A stretch of 64,000 nt of DNA, taken from an uncultured Prevotellaceae bacterium. GTDB lineage: Bacteria > Bacteroidota > Bacteroidia > Bacteroidales > Bacteroidaceae. The position numbers and the translations under genes are program-made. The notes below the pieces were generated by a model that searched no databases, was not told the DNA's origin, and saw only the letters and a program-made list of their open reading frames with translations. Shown here piece by piece: positions 17,600-27,400 of the stretch. Positions within the stretch are counted from its first letter, which is position 1; each line of letters starts with the position of its first letter. The DNA lies in the NCBI GenBank assembly GCA_947176535.1, contig CAMWQU010000002.1, positions 99,793 to 163,792 on the forward strand, written 5' to 3'.

Positions 17600-19325
17600 A
17601 ATAAGAGCAGCGCAGGATGGAGAGTGCTTTCTCCAACCGGGCCGAGTCGGCGACCTCGCCTACGGGTATGCCCTTTCGGGCGGTGAGGTCGTAAAGCGTC
17701 TCACCCGTTTCGTCCTTAAAAAACAGCCCGGCAGGATAGTTGCAATAGACGAAAGGCTTATAGTCGGGACTAAGCACGTTGCGGCTCCACGGGTAGTCGT
17801 CATGCGACAAACGCATCTGCGCCAACAGCGTGGCGGCAATGTCGCTCTGATTCATCAGCACCGACATGCGTCGCGGCTCCCGGATGGCCCCTCCCAGCCA
17901 AAGCATAGGAGCATGGAAGAAGTCGCCGGTATCGTAGGTCTGTTCGTAAAGATAGCCGTGGTCGGGAATGATGATGACCAGCAGATTGTCCCACGCAGGC
18001 AGGGTACGCAGGCTGTCGATGAGCTCTCCCACACAGTGGTCGGCATAAGCAAAGGCGTTCAGACGCTCGTCCTCAAGCCGGCTGTAAGGCACGTTCCAGG
18101 GCTCATGACTCGAAATCGTCATCCACGTCATAAACCAATGCGCGGCAGTATCTATGGGCTCGATGGTGCGAAACATCTTCATGCCCGCCACCTCATCATG
18201 CGCTCCCCAACTGCAATTCAGTTCCTCCGGCGTGAAGTACGTGTCGTCCATCAGTGCCTCGAAGCCCATGTCGGCGATATACTGATACTTGCCCATGTTG
18301 GTCATGGGCCCGCCATACATGTAGCCCGTTTGGTAGCCCGCACGGTTGAAACTTCGGGCCAGCGATGACAGACCGCCGTGCATTTCCCGCCGTTTCATCG
18401 GGCTTATGGTGGGATAACTGATCCACCCGGACAGCGCGCTTACGGTACCGCGGTCGGTACGGAACGAATTGTTGTAATACTGTTCCCAGAAGATACCTTC
18501 GGGAATGAGTCGCGAGAGATTGGGAGCAACGTCGGGGACGCCTCCCAGTTCCTCCACAAACTTGCCACCAAAACTCTCCATCATGATGAGGAGCACATTG
18601 GGACGGTCGGTACGCAGCAGCGTGTCGGTCACTTCATTTCCGGTACGGTATGCGGCCTCCACATCAGCGCAATAAGGCGAGGGACAGCGATACGCCCGTT
18701 CGTCAAGGAACGACGTGGCAAATCGGAATACCGGATTCGTCGCCGCATGGCTCCGGAACAGCGTGCCACGGTGGTAGCACTGCCCGACACGAATGGGGAG
18801 CAGGGCCAGTGCCACGATGAGAACGGGCGCGACAATACTCCTCTTCTCCTCAAACCGCTTGGGCGTCAGCCACACGACCGGAATGAGAATGAGCAGAACG
18901 AATGAAAGCAGGAGAAGCAACCGAGCGAGGATGAATCCCATGCTCACGCTATTGGTAGTTCCTTCGGGCGAGGCGGCGTAACTGAGCACGACGGAACTGA
19001 TTTTGAACTCCCAGAACTCGTACATAATCATGTCACCCACGGTGACTATCCCGGCAGCCAGTGCCAGCAGGCAGAAGTAGGCAATCAGCAGGGGGCGAAC
19101 GCCTCTCTTCACGAACGTCACCAACAACGCCGGCACAACCAACATGATGGCCGCAGTACGTAGGTCGAGCAGCGCGCCATGCCACCAGATACGGAACATA
19201 TCCCCCGGGCTTACGGCCTCCACTTCGCGATTGTAGACGGCGAAAGCAACCTTGCCCACAAGGAACACACCCATCAGCAACAGGGTGAGCGATAACAGGT
19301 ATTTTGTCTTTCTTGTCATTTTCAT
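17580..19325 (-). CDS. LTA-synthase-like sulfatase-fold membrane transferase
   Basis: Inner-membrane protein with about five N-terminal transmembrane segments (within 1-170) and a large periplasmic alkaline-phosphatase/sulfatase-fold domain (about 235-560). Metal and nucleophile residues are visible: Glu in LLIMMESFGGKF, Thr in RTDRGTVSAL, His in SSHEPWNVPY, and Asp-His in IIPDHGYLY. This is the arrangement of lipoteichoic acid synthase and of phosphoglycerol or phosphoethanolamine transferases. A Gram-negative has no LTA, so transfer to an envelope glycan or lipid A is inferred from the neighbouring lpxL. It overlaps the RNase H gene by 4 bp, and its end lies in a heptamer repeat. Confidence 0.85.
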   Translation of the reverse strand: MKMTRKTKYLLSLTLLLMGVFLVGKVAFAVYNREVEAVSPGDMFRIWWHGALLDLRTAAIMLVVPALLVTFVKRGVRPLLIAYFCLLALAAGIVTVGDMIMYEFWEFKISSVVLSYAASPEGTTNSVSMGFILARLLLLLSFVLLILIPVVWLTPKRFEEKRSIVAPVLIVALALLPIRVGQCYHRGTLFRSHAATNPVFRFATSFLDERAYRCPSPYCADVEAAYRTGNEVTDTLLRTDRPNVLLIMMESFGGKFVEELGGVPDVAPNLSRLIPEGIFWEQYYNNSFRTDRGTVSALSGWISYPTISPMKRREMHGGLSSLARSFNRAGYQTGYMYGGPMTNMGKYQYIADMGFEALMDDTYFTPEELNCSWGAHDEVAGMKMFRTIEPIDTAAHWFMTWMTISSHEPWNVPYSRLEDERLNAFAYADHCVGELIDSLRTLPAWDNLLVIIIPDHGYLYEQTYDTGDFFHAPMLWLGGAIREPRRMSVLMNQSDIAATLLAQMRLSHDDYPWSRNVLSPDYKPFVYCNYPAGLFFKDETGETLYDLTARKGIPVGEVADSARLEKALSILRCSYSLIPNP

Positions 19326-19729
19326 TTGCGTCCGAAGTCTGCGGGTATCTCACCCCAGTTGTCGGTATCCCATTTGAGAATGGGCACATCCACGCCGTGC
19401 GTCCGCAACCACTGTTCGGCTCTTGCCAGCAAGTCCAAAGCCTGTTCGGTCTCTTTGGTACGCTTGAGCGTTGTCTTTGCCTTCTTGTTGCGCACCCACG
19501 TCTGCGCCGTGCGGCTGTCGCTGTAGATGGGCATTTTCAGGCCTTTCTGTTTCAGCAGTGCCAGCCCGTGTACGATGGCGAGGAACTCGCCGATGTTGTT
19601 CGTGCCGGGAATGGGGCCGAAGTGGAACACCTGGCGTCCGGACGGCAGGTGTATGCCACGATACTCCATCGGGCCGGGATTGCCCGAGCAGGCGGCATCG
19701 ACACAAAGGGCGGAAGTGATGGAGTCCAT
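19322..19729 (-). CDS. Ribonuclease H-like protein
   Basis: RNase HI-fold nuclease of 135 residues, expected to cut RNA in RNA-DNA hybrids. Acidic active-site residues are in place: Asp11 (CVDAACSGNPGP), Glu48 (NNIGEFLAI), Asp71 (IYSDSRTA) and Asp131 in the C-terminal WGEIPADFGRK. This matches the short Bacteroidota RNase H family that lacks the separate hybrid-binding domain. Its ATG overlaps the argS stop (TAATG), and its end overlaps the next gene by 4 bp, which suggests coupled translation. Confidence 0.88.
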   Translation of the reverse strand: MDSITSALCVDAACSGNPGPMEYRGIHLPSGRQVFHFGPIPGTNNIGEFLAIVHGLALLKQKGLKMPIYSDSRTAQTWVRNKKAKTTLKRTKETEQALDLLARAEQWLRTHGVDVPILKWDTDNWGEIPADFGRK

Positions 19730-21528
19730 TACATTCTCTCCGGCACTTCGATACCCAGCAGTCCCAGTCCGTTGCGGACAACCTTGCTCACGGCTTCCGA
19801 CAGGGCCAGACGGACAATCTGCTTCTGTGCGTCTTCCTCACGCAGTACGCTGAAGTCATGGTAGAACTGGTTATACTCTTTCACCAGTTCGTAGCAGTAG
19901 TTGGCGATGCACGAGGGATTGTAGTCTCCGGCGGCCTGACGCACGACCTGAGCAAAATCGTTGAGGTGCTGTATGAGGCTTATCTCCTTGTCGCTCAGTT
20001 CGGCCGTGAGGGGCAGTTCGTCGGGCAGCGAGATGCCTTTTTCCTTAGCCTTGCGCAGTATGGAACGGATGCGGGCGTAGGTGTACTGAATGAAGGGACC
20101 CGTGTTGCCGTTGAAGTCGATGGACTCCTCGGGATTGAACAGCATGTTCTTCCGGGCATCCACCTTCAGAATGAAGTATTTCAGGGCACCCATACCCACG
20201 ATGCGGGCAATTTCCTGCGCCTCCTCCGGTGTAATGTCCTCGAGGCGGAGCACCTTGTCGGCACTCATCTGGGCGGCATCCTGTATCATCGTCTGAATGA
20301 GGTCGTCGGCATCCACCACGGTGCCCTCGCGACTTTTCATCTTACCGTTGGGCAGCTCCACCATGCCGTAGGAGAAGTGTACCAAGTCCTTACCCCACTT
20401 GAAGCCTAATTTGTCGAGCAGGATGCTGAGCACCTGGAAGTGGTAGTTCTGTTCGTTGCCCACCACGTATATCATCTTGTCGATGGGATAGTCCTGGAAG
20501 CGCAGTTTGGCCGTACCGATGTCCTGCGTCATGTACACGGAGGTACCGTCGGAGCGCAACAACAGTTTCTCGTCCAGTCCCTCCTTGGTGAGGTCGGCCC
20601 ACACGCTGCCGTCCTCGCGGCGGTAGAAGAAACCTTTGGCCAATCCTTCCTCCACCTTTTCCTTACCTTCCAGATAGGTGTCGCTTTCGTAGTATATCTT
20701 GTCGAAGCCCACGCCCAAAGCCTTGTACGTCTCGTCGAAGCCGGCATAGACCCATTCGTTCATCTTCTTCCACAGCGCGCGCACCTCGGGGTCGCCCTGC
20801 TCCCACTTCACCAGCATCTCGTGGGCCTCCTTTATCAAGGGGGCCTCCTGCTTGGCCTGTTCCTCGTCCATGCCCTTCGCCACGAGTTCTTTCACCTCCT
20901 CGCGGTAGTGCTTGTCGAAAGCCACATAGTAGTCACCGATGAGGTGGTCGCCTTTTTTGCCGCTCGATTCGGGCGTCTCGCCATTCCCCCAGCGCAACCA
21001 CGCCAGCATCGACTTGCAGATGTGGATGCCACGGTCGTTCACGATGTTGGTCTTCACAACCCGGTTGCCGTTGGCCTCCATAACGTTGGCCAGGGCCCAT
21101 CCCAGCAGGTTGTTGCGCACGTGTCCCAAGTGCAGGGGTTTGTTCGTGTTGGGGCTGCTGTACTCAATCATCACCAACGGGCTTTCGTCCGTCACGGGCC
21201 GGAAGCCGAACCGCTCCTGACCGTTGATTTCCTGCAACAGCTTTATCCACTGAGCCGGAGCGATAACGAGGTTGAGGAAGCCTTTCACGACATTGAAACG
21301 GGCCACCACGTCGGGCACCTCCGCCGTGAGGTACTCACCAATCTCCCGCGCCGTCTCCTCGGCAGGTTTCCGACTTGCGCGGAGGAAGGGGAAGACGACC
21401 AGCGTCATGTTGCCCTCAAACTCGGGGCGGGTCTCCTGCAACTGTATCTTCGACGTCTCGCAATCTGCCCCGTACAGGGTCTTGATGCCACAGGCCACGG
21501 CCCGGACTATCTGTTGGGTTATTTCCAT
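19729..21528 (-). CDS. argS: Arginyl-tRNA synthetase
   Basis: Class I aminoacyl-tRNA synthetase. The HIGH-type motif is in KPLHLGHVRNNLLGW and the KMSKS-type motif is GKMKSREGT. The C-terminal anticodon-binding helical domain ends with the typical GLLGIEVPERM. The start is set at 21528 (MEITQQIVRAV, 599 residues): the longer open frame enters a repeat element and lies upstream of the promoter. First gene of argS-RNase H-sulfatase-lpxL-acetyltransferase, with overlaps or gaps of 30 bp or less. Confidence 0.96.
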   Translation of the reverse strand: MEITQQIVRAVACGIKTLYGADCETSKIQLQETRPEFEGNMTLVVFPFLRASRKPAEETAREIGEYLTAEVPDVVARFNVVKGFLNLVIAPAQWIKLLQEINGQERFGFRPVTDESPLVMIEYSSPNTNKPLHLGHVRNNLLGWALANVMEANGNRVVKTNIVNDRGIHICKSMLAWLRWGNGETPESSGKKGDHLIGDYYVAFDKHYREEVKELVAKGMDEEQAKQEAPLIKEAHEMLVKWEQGDPEVRALWKKMNEWVYAGFDETYKALGVGFDKIYYESDTYLEGKEKVEEGLAKGFFYRREDGSVWADLTKEGLDEKLLLRSDGTSVYMTQDIGTAKLRFQDYPIDKMIYVVGNEQNYHFQVLSILLDKLGFKWGKDLVHFSYGMVELPNGKMKSREGTVVDADDLIQTMIQDAAQMSADKVLRLEDITPEEAQEIARIVGMGALKYFILKVDARKNMLFNPEESIDFNGNTGPFIQYTYARIRSILRKAKEKGISLPDELPLTAELSDKEISLIQHLNDFAQVVRQAAGDYNPSCIANYCYELVKEYNQFYHDFSVLREEDAQKQIVRLALSEAVSKVVRNGLGLLGIEVPERM

Positions 21529-21575
21529 AAGCGACTCTTTATACTTTATTATTATAGGATATAGAAAATTGCTTG

Positions 21576-21607
21576 CAAAGGTACGAATAAGTGTGTGAAA
21601 CGCCAAA
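21576..21607 (-). promoter_or_regulatory. Promoter of the argS operon
   Basis: Minus strand TTTG (21607-21604), 20-nt spacer, TACCTTTG (21583-21576): an exact consensus match. The predicted start is near 21569, with a leader of about 41 nt. It supports the short argS start. Confidence 0.78.
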
Positions 21608-21654
21608 TTTATCACACAATTTCGCACACGCCAGCGGGAATACCACGGCGGATA

Positions 21655-21780
21655 AAACGCCTCCGAGCGGAGGGCGCGAAAAGGCCCCGGGCAGGACGGG
21701 CCTGAGTCCATAGCAGGATGGAGGCTCGACAATAGCGGGACGAGGGGCCGTCCTGCCCGGGTCGGAAAATCGGCCTCCCG
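21655..21780. repeat. Dispersed GC-rich palindromic repeat, copy A
   Basis: A perfect 14-bp inverted repeat CCCGGGCAGGACGG / CCGTCCTGCCCGGG (21686-21699 with 21748-21761) encloses GAGTCCATAGCAGGATGGAG and CGACAATAGCGGGACG. Over about 43 nt it matches the reverse complement of copy B with only two or so differences. It lies between HU and the argS promoter. Confidence 0.8.
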
Positions 21781-21792
21781 ACAAGGTACAAA

Positions 21793-21819
21793 AAAGGAGG
21801 CGCAACCTGCGCCTCCTTT
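21793..21819 (-). terminator. Rho-independent terminator after hup
   Basis: Perfect 12-bp stem AAAGGAGGCGCA / TGCGCCTCCTTT with a 3-nt loop, followed on the minus strand by further T residues. Confidence 0.88.
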
Positions 21820-21841
21820 CCCTATATGAAGGGGTCTGCAA

Positions 21842-22114
21842 TTACTTCACGACAGCAGCCAGTTCGGTACCCACCTTCACTTTCACCACCTTCTTTGCGG
21901 GGATGACGATGGTCTGCTGAGTGGCGGGGTTGATACCCTTGCGCTCGGCACGTTCCTCAACGGAAAGCGTCAGCACACCGGGAATCTGTACTTTGTCACC
22001 GGCAGCCAAAGCGGCCTTGATAGCGTCAATAGCTACGTCCATGGCCTTCTTTGCGTCTACCTTGCTCAGGCCGGCGCCCTCTGCAATCTGTGCAATCAAA
22101 TCAGTCTTGTTCAT
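21842..22114 (-). CDS. hup: HU-family DNA-binding protein
   Basis: Nucleoid-associated DNA-bending protein of 90 residues. N-terminal helices MNKTDLIAQIAEGAGLSKVDAKKAMDVAIDAI are followed by the beta-arm region with the signature GINPATQQTIVIPAKKVVKVKVG, close to the canonical RNPxTG. Expected to dimerise and bind DNA without strict sequence choice. Transcribed alone from a good promoter and closed by a strong terminator. Confidence 0.95.
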   Translation of the reverse strand: MNKTDLIAQIAEGAGLSKVDAKKAMDVAIDAIKAALAAGDKVQIPGVLTLSVEERAERKGINPATQQTIVIPAKKVVKVKVGTELAAVVK

Positions 22115-22169
22115 AAGAATCTAAGTTTAATATAGTTAATAAATAAGAGTTTCGCCAAATCTACAGCGA

Positions 22170-22200
22170 CAAATTTAGGTAAACTTCGGAGATACGCAAA
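22170..22200 (-). promoter_or_regulatory. Promoter of hup
   Basis: Minus strand TTTG (22200-22197), 19 nt, TAAATTTG (22177-22170). The predicted start is near 22163, about 49 nt before the ATG. A second -7-like TAGATTTG lies at 22163-22156. Confidence 0.6.
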
Positions 22201-22315
22201 AGATTTCATTAAAAAAATGCAAAAAAACGTGAAAAAAGGCATCATAACCGCATAAATATGCCCTAATTACACGGGAAATGCGTACTTTTGTCATCGAAAA
22301 ATTAAGTTAAAAGCT

Positions 22316-23191
22316 ATGCGCGAACAAATGCCACCCATAACTAAGAATCTGCTTATCATCAATGTACTGATGTTCATGGCCACCTTTGTACTGTCCCGCT
22401 ACGGCATCAATATGACCAGCCTGCTGGGCCTGCACTTCTTCATGGCCTCGGACTTCCGGCCTCATCAGTTCTTCACCTACCTCTTCATGCACGGCAGCTT
22501 CGAGCACCTCTTCTTCAACATGTTCGCTCTGTGGATGTTCGGACGCATCATGGAGCAGGTGTTCGGCCCGAAGCGTTTCCTCACCTACTATATGGTGTGC
22601 GGCATCGGGGCCGGTCTGGTGCAGGAGCTGGCCCAGTACATCCACCTGTTGATTGCGCTGCCCGGGTACGCTTTGCACCCTCAGGAACAACTCAGCGAGG
22701 CTCTCAACCTATGGACTACCGTCGGGGCATCGGGCGCCGTCTACGGCATCCTGCTCGCTTTCGGCATGACCTTTCCCGAGGAGCGGATGTTCATCATCCC
22801 CTTCCCGTTCCCCATCAAGGCCAAATATTTTGTGGTCGGGTACGCTGTGATAGAACTGCTGTCGGCCATGTTGCGGAGTGGCGACGGCGTGGCCCACATG
22901 GCTCATCTGGGCGGTATGCTTTTCGGTCTGTTGCTCATTCTCCAGTGGCGGACACCGGGCGGAATACAGCGCAACTTCAGGAACTGGTGGAATAAACACA
23001 GCCGCCCGAAAAGCAGCAAGTTTCACTATCGCAGGAATACGAAATTCTCCGATGAAATGGACTATAATAAGCGTCAGCAGGACTGGCAGACGGAGATAGA
23101 CCGCATTCTGGAGAAGGTGAAGACACACGGCTACGGCTCGCTCACCGACGAAGAAAAACGCAAACTCTTTGACGCAAGTGGGCGGAAATAA
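22316..23191 (+). CDS. Rhomboid-family intramembrane serine protease
   Basis: Membrane-embedded protease with six core helices over about 10-210. The catalytic dyad is Ser139 in TVGASGAVYG and His197 in VAHMAHLGGM; the HGSFEHLFFNMFALW loop (about 59-74) is also conserved. A charged C-terminal extension (about 215-291), probably cytoplasmic, follows the core, with no recognised domain. The natural substrate is unknown. The next gene overlaps its end by 23 bp. A -7-like TACTTTTG at 22283-22290 precedes it without an obvious -33 box. Confidence 0.92.
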   Translation: MREQMPPITKNLLIINVLMFMATFVLSRYGINMTSLLGLHFFMASDFRPHQFFTYLFMHGSFEHLFFNMFALWMFGRIMEQVFGPKRFLTYYMVCGIGAGLVQELAQYIHLLIALPGYALHPQEQLSEALNLWTTVGASGAVYGILLAFGMTFPEERMFIIPFPFPIKAKYFVVGYAVIELLSAMLRSGDGVAHMAHLGGMLFGLLLILQWRTPGGIQRNFRNWWNKHSRPKSSKFHYRRNTKFSDEMDYNKRQQDWQTEIDRILEKVKTHGYGSLTDEEKRKLFDASGRK

Positions 23192-24296
23192 GAAGAAAAA
23201 AGATTCGTCCTCGTGGATATCCCGCTTTCTGGTGAGTCTGCTGCTGGGGGCCAACCTCGTGACACTCGTGTTGCTGTGGGGATGCTGCGCCACGACGTGG
23301 GTAGACCCCGTCCACCATCCGCGGATGGCAGTCTTGGGGCTGGCCTTTCCGGCCTTCCTGCTGGCCAACCTCGTATTCATCCCCCTGTGGGTGGTCTGCA
23401 AGCCGCGTATGCTGGTGGTTCCCGTGGTCGGTATGCTCCTCTGCGGCGGCTACATACTGGACTATTTTCCCCTTCATTTCGGTAGCACGACGGCGGACAG
23501 CGCACGGCCGGAGGGCACACTGCGAATCATTTCCTGGAATGTTCATAATCCTGCGGTGGACAACCCCGAGGGTCTGCCGGAATTTGCGGATTATCTGCTG
23601 ACGTGCGACGCCGATGTTATTTGCCTGCAGGAGTTTGCCTCCACCGACAGCCGCTACCGGGAACTATTAGACGGCATGACGGCCAAAGGCTACCATCAGA
23701 AAAGCGACGGACACACTCGTTACGTCTTTTCGCGTTATCCCATCTTGGATGCGACACCCGTTACAGGAACCTCCAAAGAGGCCGCCACGAACGGTTACGC
23801 CATATTCAGCCTGCAGGCGGACAATGACACGCTGACACTGGTAAACTGCCACCTTCAGAGCATCGGCATGTCGCCCGAGGACAAGGGGAAATATGCCGAG
23901 GCCCTGCACTCGCTCGACCGCTCGGAAATGAAAGCGGAAATGAAGTTTTTGTCCGAGAAGCTCGCTTCACCGGTCGTCTCCCGTGCCCGGCAGATACAGG
24001 CAATCACGGCCCACCTCGACAGCCTGCCCCCTACCCGCTCCGTATGGCTCTGCGGCGACTTCAACGATACACCCATATCCTATGCCTACCAGCAGATAAG
24101 CCGACGACTCTGCAACGCCCATCGCAAAGCCGGACGAGGCGTCGGGATTTCGTACAACGAAGAGAACTTCCCCGTCCGCATCGACCACATCTTCTTTTCC
24201 CACGACTGGGAGTGTTCCAATGCCTGCATCGACAATCAGATACACGTGTCGGACCACTTCCCCGCCATAGCCCACCTGAGGAAAAAACAGAAATAA
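23169..24296 (+). CDS. Membrane-anchored endonuclease/exonuclease/phosphatase-family protein
   Basis: The N-terminal region has three hydrophobic segments (about 17-105), followed by an EEP-fold catalytic domain (about 118-372). Its metal and catalytic residues appear in IISWNVHN, DVICLQEF, NCHLQS, LCGDFNDTP and the terminal VSDHFPAIA. These enzymes hydrolyse phosphodiesters or phosphomonoesters of nucleic acids, lipids or sugars; the substrate here is unknown. Topology suggests a periplasmic catalytic domain. The start is TTG (23169), 23 bp inside the rhomboid gene; a GTG at 23178 is an alternative. Confidence 0.88.
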   Translation: MTQVGGNKKKKDSSSWISRFLVSLLLGANLVTLVLLWGCCATTWVDPVHHPRMAVLGLAFPAFLLANLVFIPLWVVCKPRMLVVPVVGMLLCGGYILDYFPLHFGSTTADSARPEGTLRIISWNVHNPAVDNPEGLPEFADYLLTCDADVICLQEFASTDSRYRELLDGMTAKGYHQKSDGHTRYVFSRYPILDATPVTGTSKEAATNGYAIFSLQADNDTLTLVNCHLQSIGMSPEDKGKYAEALHSLDRSEMKAEMKFLSEKLASPVVSRARQIQAITAHLDSLPPTRSVWLCGDFNDTPISYAYQQISRRLCNAHRKAGRGVGISYNEENFPVRIDHIFFSHDWECSNACIDNQIHVSDHFPAIAHLRKKQK

Positions 24297-24338
24297 CCCG
24301 CCGCTTCGCAGGAACTCTCATCGAAAATACCCAAATAG

Positions 24339-24370
24339 TTTGGTATTTTACGTGCTTATTTGTATCTTTG
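24339..24370 (+). promoter_or_regulatory. Promoter of secDF
   Basis: TTTG (24339-24342), 20-nt spacer, TATCTTTG (24363-24370): an exact Bacteroidota consensus promoter. The start would be near 24377, with a leader of about 47 nt rich in A. Confidence 0.8.
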
Positions 24371-24423
24371 TACGCAATTTGCGTATACGGATAACAAGTA
24401 AAAACAATTAAATAACTAAAAAA

Positions 24424-27400
24424 ATGCAAAACAAAGGATTTGTAACACTGATTGCAGTTCTGCTGACGCTGATTTGCCTCTTTTACATGAGCTTCAGTTG
24501 GGTTGCCGGTTATTATGACAACAAGGCTGAAGCCATTGCAGCCGCAGAGGGCCCGGAAGCCGGACAGAACTATCTGGACACCATCCAGAACAAGAAAGTC
24601 TATGCGAACGTGTGGACATTGAAGCAGTGCCGTGAAATGGGTCTCGGTCTCGGCCTCGACCTGAAAGGCGGTATGAATGTCATTCTGGAAGTCAGCGTAT
24701 CTGACGTGGTGAAAGCCCTGTCCGACCACAAGGAACTGACAAACACCAATTTCGCTCAGGCCGTGGAGGCAGCACAGAAGGCTGCGACCAAGGGCGAGGG
24801 AGACTTCATTTCTCTCTTCATCAACGAATACAAGCAGCTTGCTCCCGACAGCCCGCTTGCCGAACTGTTTGCCACTCAGCAACTGCGCGACAAGGTGAAC
24901 TCCAAGAGCACCGACGCACAGGTGGAGAAAGTGCTGCGTCAGGAAGTGAAGGCTGCCATTGCCAACTCTTACAACGTGTTGCGTACACGTATCGACCGTT
25001 TCGGTGTCGTTCAGCCCAACATTCAGGCACTGGAAGGCCAGGAAGGCCGCATCATGGTGGAAATGCCCGGTGTGAAAGAGCCCGAGCGTGTCCGCAAACT
25101 TCTCCAGGGAAGTGCCAACCTTGAGTTCTGGGAGACCTACAATGCCGAAGAAATCGTTCCCGCTCTGTATGACCTCGACGCCCGTCTGGCCGCCGCCAAT
25201 GTAGGTGCCGAAAAAGACACGGCTACCGTTGCCGTGGCAGAGGAGCAGACCGAAGAAGTGGCCGATTCCACCAAGACCGAGGCTAACGCCAACCTTGCCG
25301 CCGTCATCGGTAACGACAAGACAACAGAGGCCGACGGTGCCGATCGCGAAAAGGTGCTTCGCGAGCATCCCCTGCTGGCCCGCCTGCAGCCGCAGGCCGC
25401 ACAGGGTTGCGTGGTAGGTATCGCCCACAAGCGTGACCTCGACGCCATTTCTGCCCTCTTCGAGACTCCCGAAGCAAAAGCCACCCTGCCCGGCGACCTG
25501 CGTCTGAAGTGGGGTGTCAAGGGTATCAATGACGATGCGGCAGCCGACCTGTACTACCTCTACGCCATCCGCGTGACAGAGCGTGACGGACGTGCTCCCA
25601 TGGAAGGTGACGTCATCACCGATGCTTCGGATGAGTTCGACCAGAACGGCCGTCCCTGCGTAAGCATGAAGATGAATATCGACGGTGCCCGCCGCTGGGC
25701 TCAGCTCACGAAACTGAACGTAAACCGCTGCATTGCCATCGTGCTCGATGACAACGTGTACAGTGCCCCCAACGTAATGAACGAAATCACGGGCGGAAAC
25801 TCGCAGATTACCGGTAACTTCACCCCCGAAGATACCAAAGACCTCGCCAACGTGCTGCAGTCCGGTAAGATGCCTGCCCCCGCACACATCGTGAGCGAGG
25901 AAATCGTCGGTCCGACACTGGGTGCCGAATCCATCCAGATGGGTATCGCAAGTGCCATCCTGGCCTTCATCATCCTTATGTTCTACATGATTGCCATGTA
26001 CGGTTTCATCCCCGGTATGGTAGCCAACTGCGCCCTGCTGTTCAACCTGTTCTTCACCGTTGGTATTCTCACCAGTTTCCAGGCCGCCCTCACGATGAGC
26101 GGTATTGCCGGTATGGTGCTCACCCTCGGTATGGCAGTAGACGCCAACGTGCTTATCTACGAGCGCACGAAAGAAGAAATGAAAGCCGGCAAGCGCATTC
26201 GCGAAGCCCTGAACGCCGGTTACAGCAACGCTTTCAGTGCCATCTTCGACTCTAACCTCACGACCATCATCACGGGTATCATCCTTTACTACTTCGGTAC
26301 AGGCCCCATCCGCGGTTTCGCTACGACGCTCATCATCGGCGTACTCGTCAGCTTCTTCACCGCCGTATTCCTTACCCGTGCGTTCTACACCACGGCCATG
26401 GAGCATGAGTGGAAGTGGCTGAACAAGCAGACGTTCAAGACCCGCATGGGTAACTTCCTCTCTTTCAAAGACCCGAAATTCAAGTTCATGTCGAACTACA
26501 AGAAGAGCTTCGCCATCTTCGGCACACTGGCCGTTATCTCTATCGCTGCGGTATTCTTCGGTTCGTCCATCCACAACAAGCTGGGCTTCGACCAGAGCAT
26601 CGACTTCACGGGCGGTCGCAACTTCGTTGTCACCTTCGACAAGCAGGTGCAGCCCGAGGAAGTGCGCGGTCTGCTGACGAATGCGTTCCCCGAGAGCAAC
26701 ACGACGGCCATCGCCATCGGTACGGACGGCCAGACCATCCGTATCTCCACCAACTACCGCATCGACGAGGAAGGCATTGAAGTGGACAGCGAAATCGAAC
26801 AGACGCTCTTCCGCACCTTACAGGAGGCCGGTCTGCTGGCCGGTGACCTCGAACTGGAGACCTTCATCAACCGCGACGTGCGTGACGGCGGCTCCATCAT
26901 CAGCAGCCAGAAAGTGGGCCCCTCGGTGGCTGAGGACATCACCAACGGTGCCATCAAGGCCGTATGTCTCGCCTTCGTGGCCATCTTCCTCTACATCCTG
27001 CTGCGCTTCCGCAACTGGGCATTCTCCGTGGGTGCCATCGTAGCCCTGATGAGCGACATCATCGTCATCCTCGGTGCCTACGCCATCCTCCCCGCTTTCG
27101 ACCTGCCGTTCTCTCTGGAAATCGACCAGACGTTCATCGGTGCCATTCTGACGGCCATCGGTTACTCTGTCAATGACAAGGTGGTGGTATTCGACCGTAT
27201 TCGTGAGAACTTGGGTCTCTATCCCAAGCGCGACCGTCTGCGTCTGTTCAACGATTCACTGAACACGACCCTGAACCGTACCGTAAATACCTCCGTCAGC
27301 ACGTTCATCGTTCTGATTGTCATCTTCGGCATCGGTCTGGCCTTCAAGGGTGCAGGTAGCATCATCAGCTTCTCCTTCGCCATGATTCTGGGCGTTGTCT

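Noticed and set aside
24061..26574. An 837-codon minus-strand frame opposite the EEP gene and secDF
   Set aside because: It crosses the secDF promoter and lies against a certain gene; its composition is typical of an antisense shadow.
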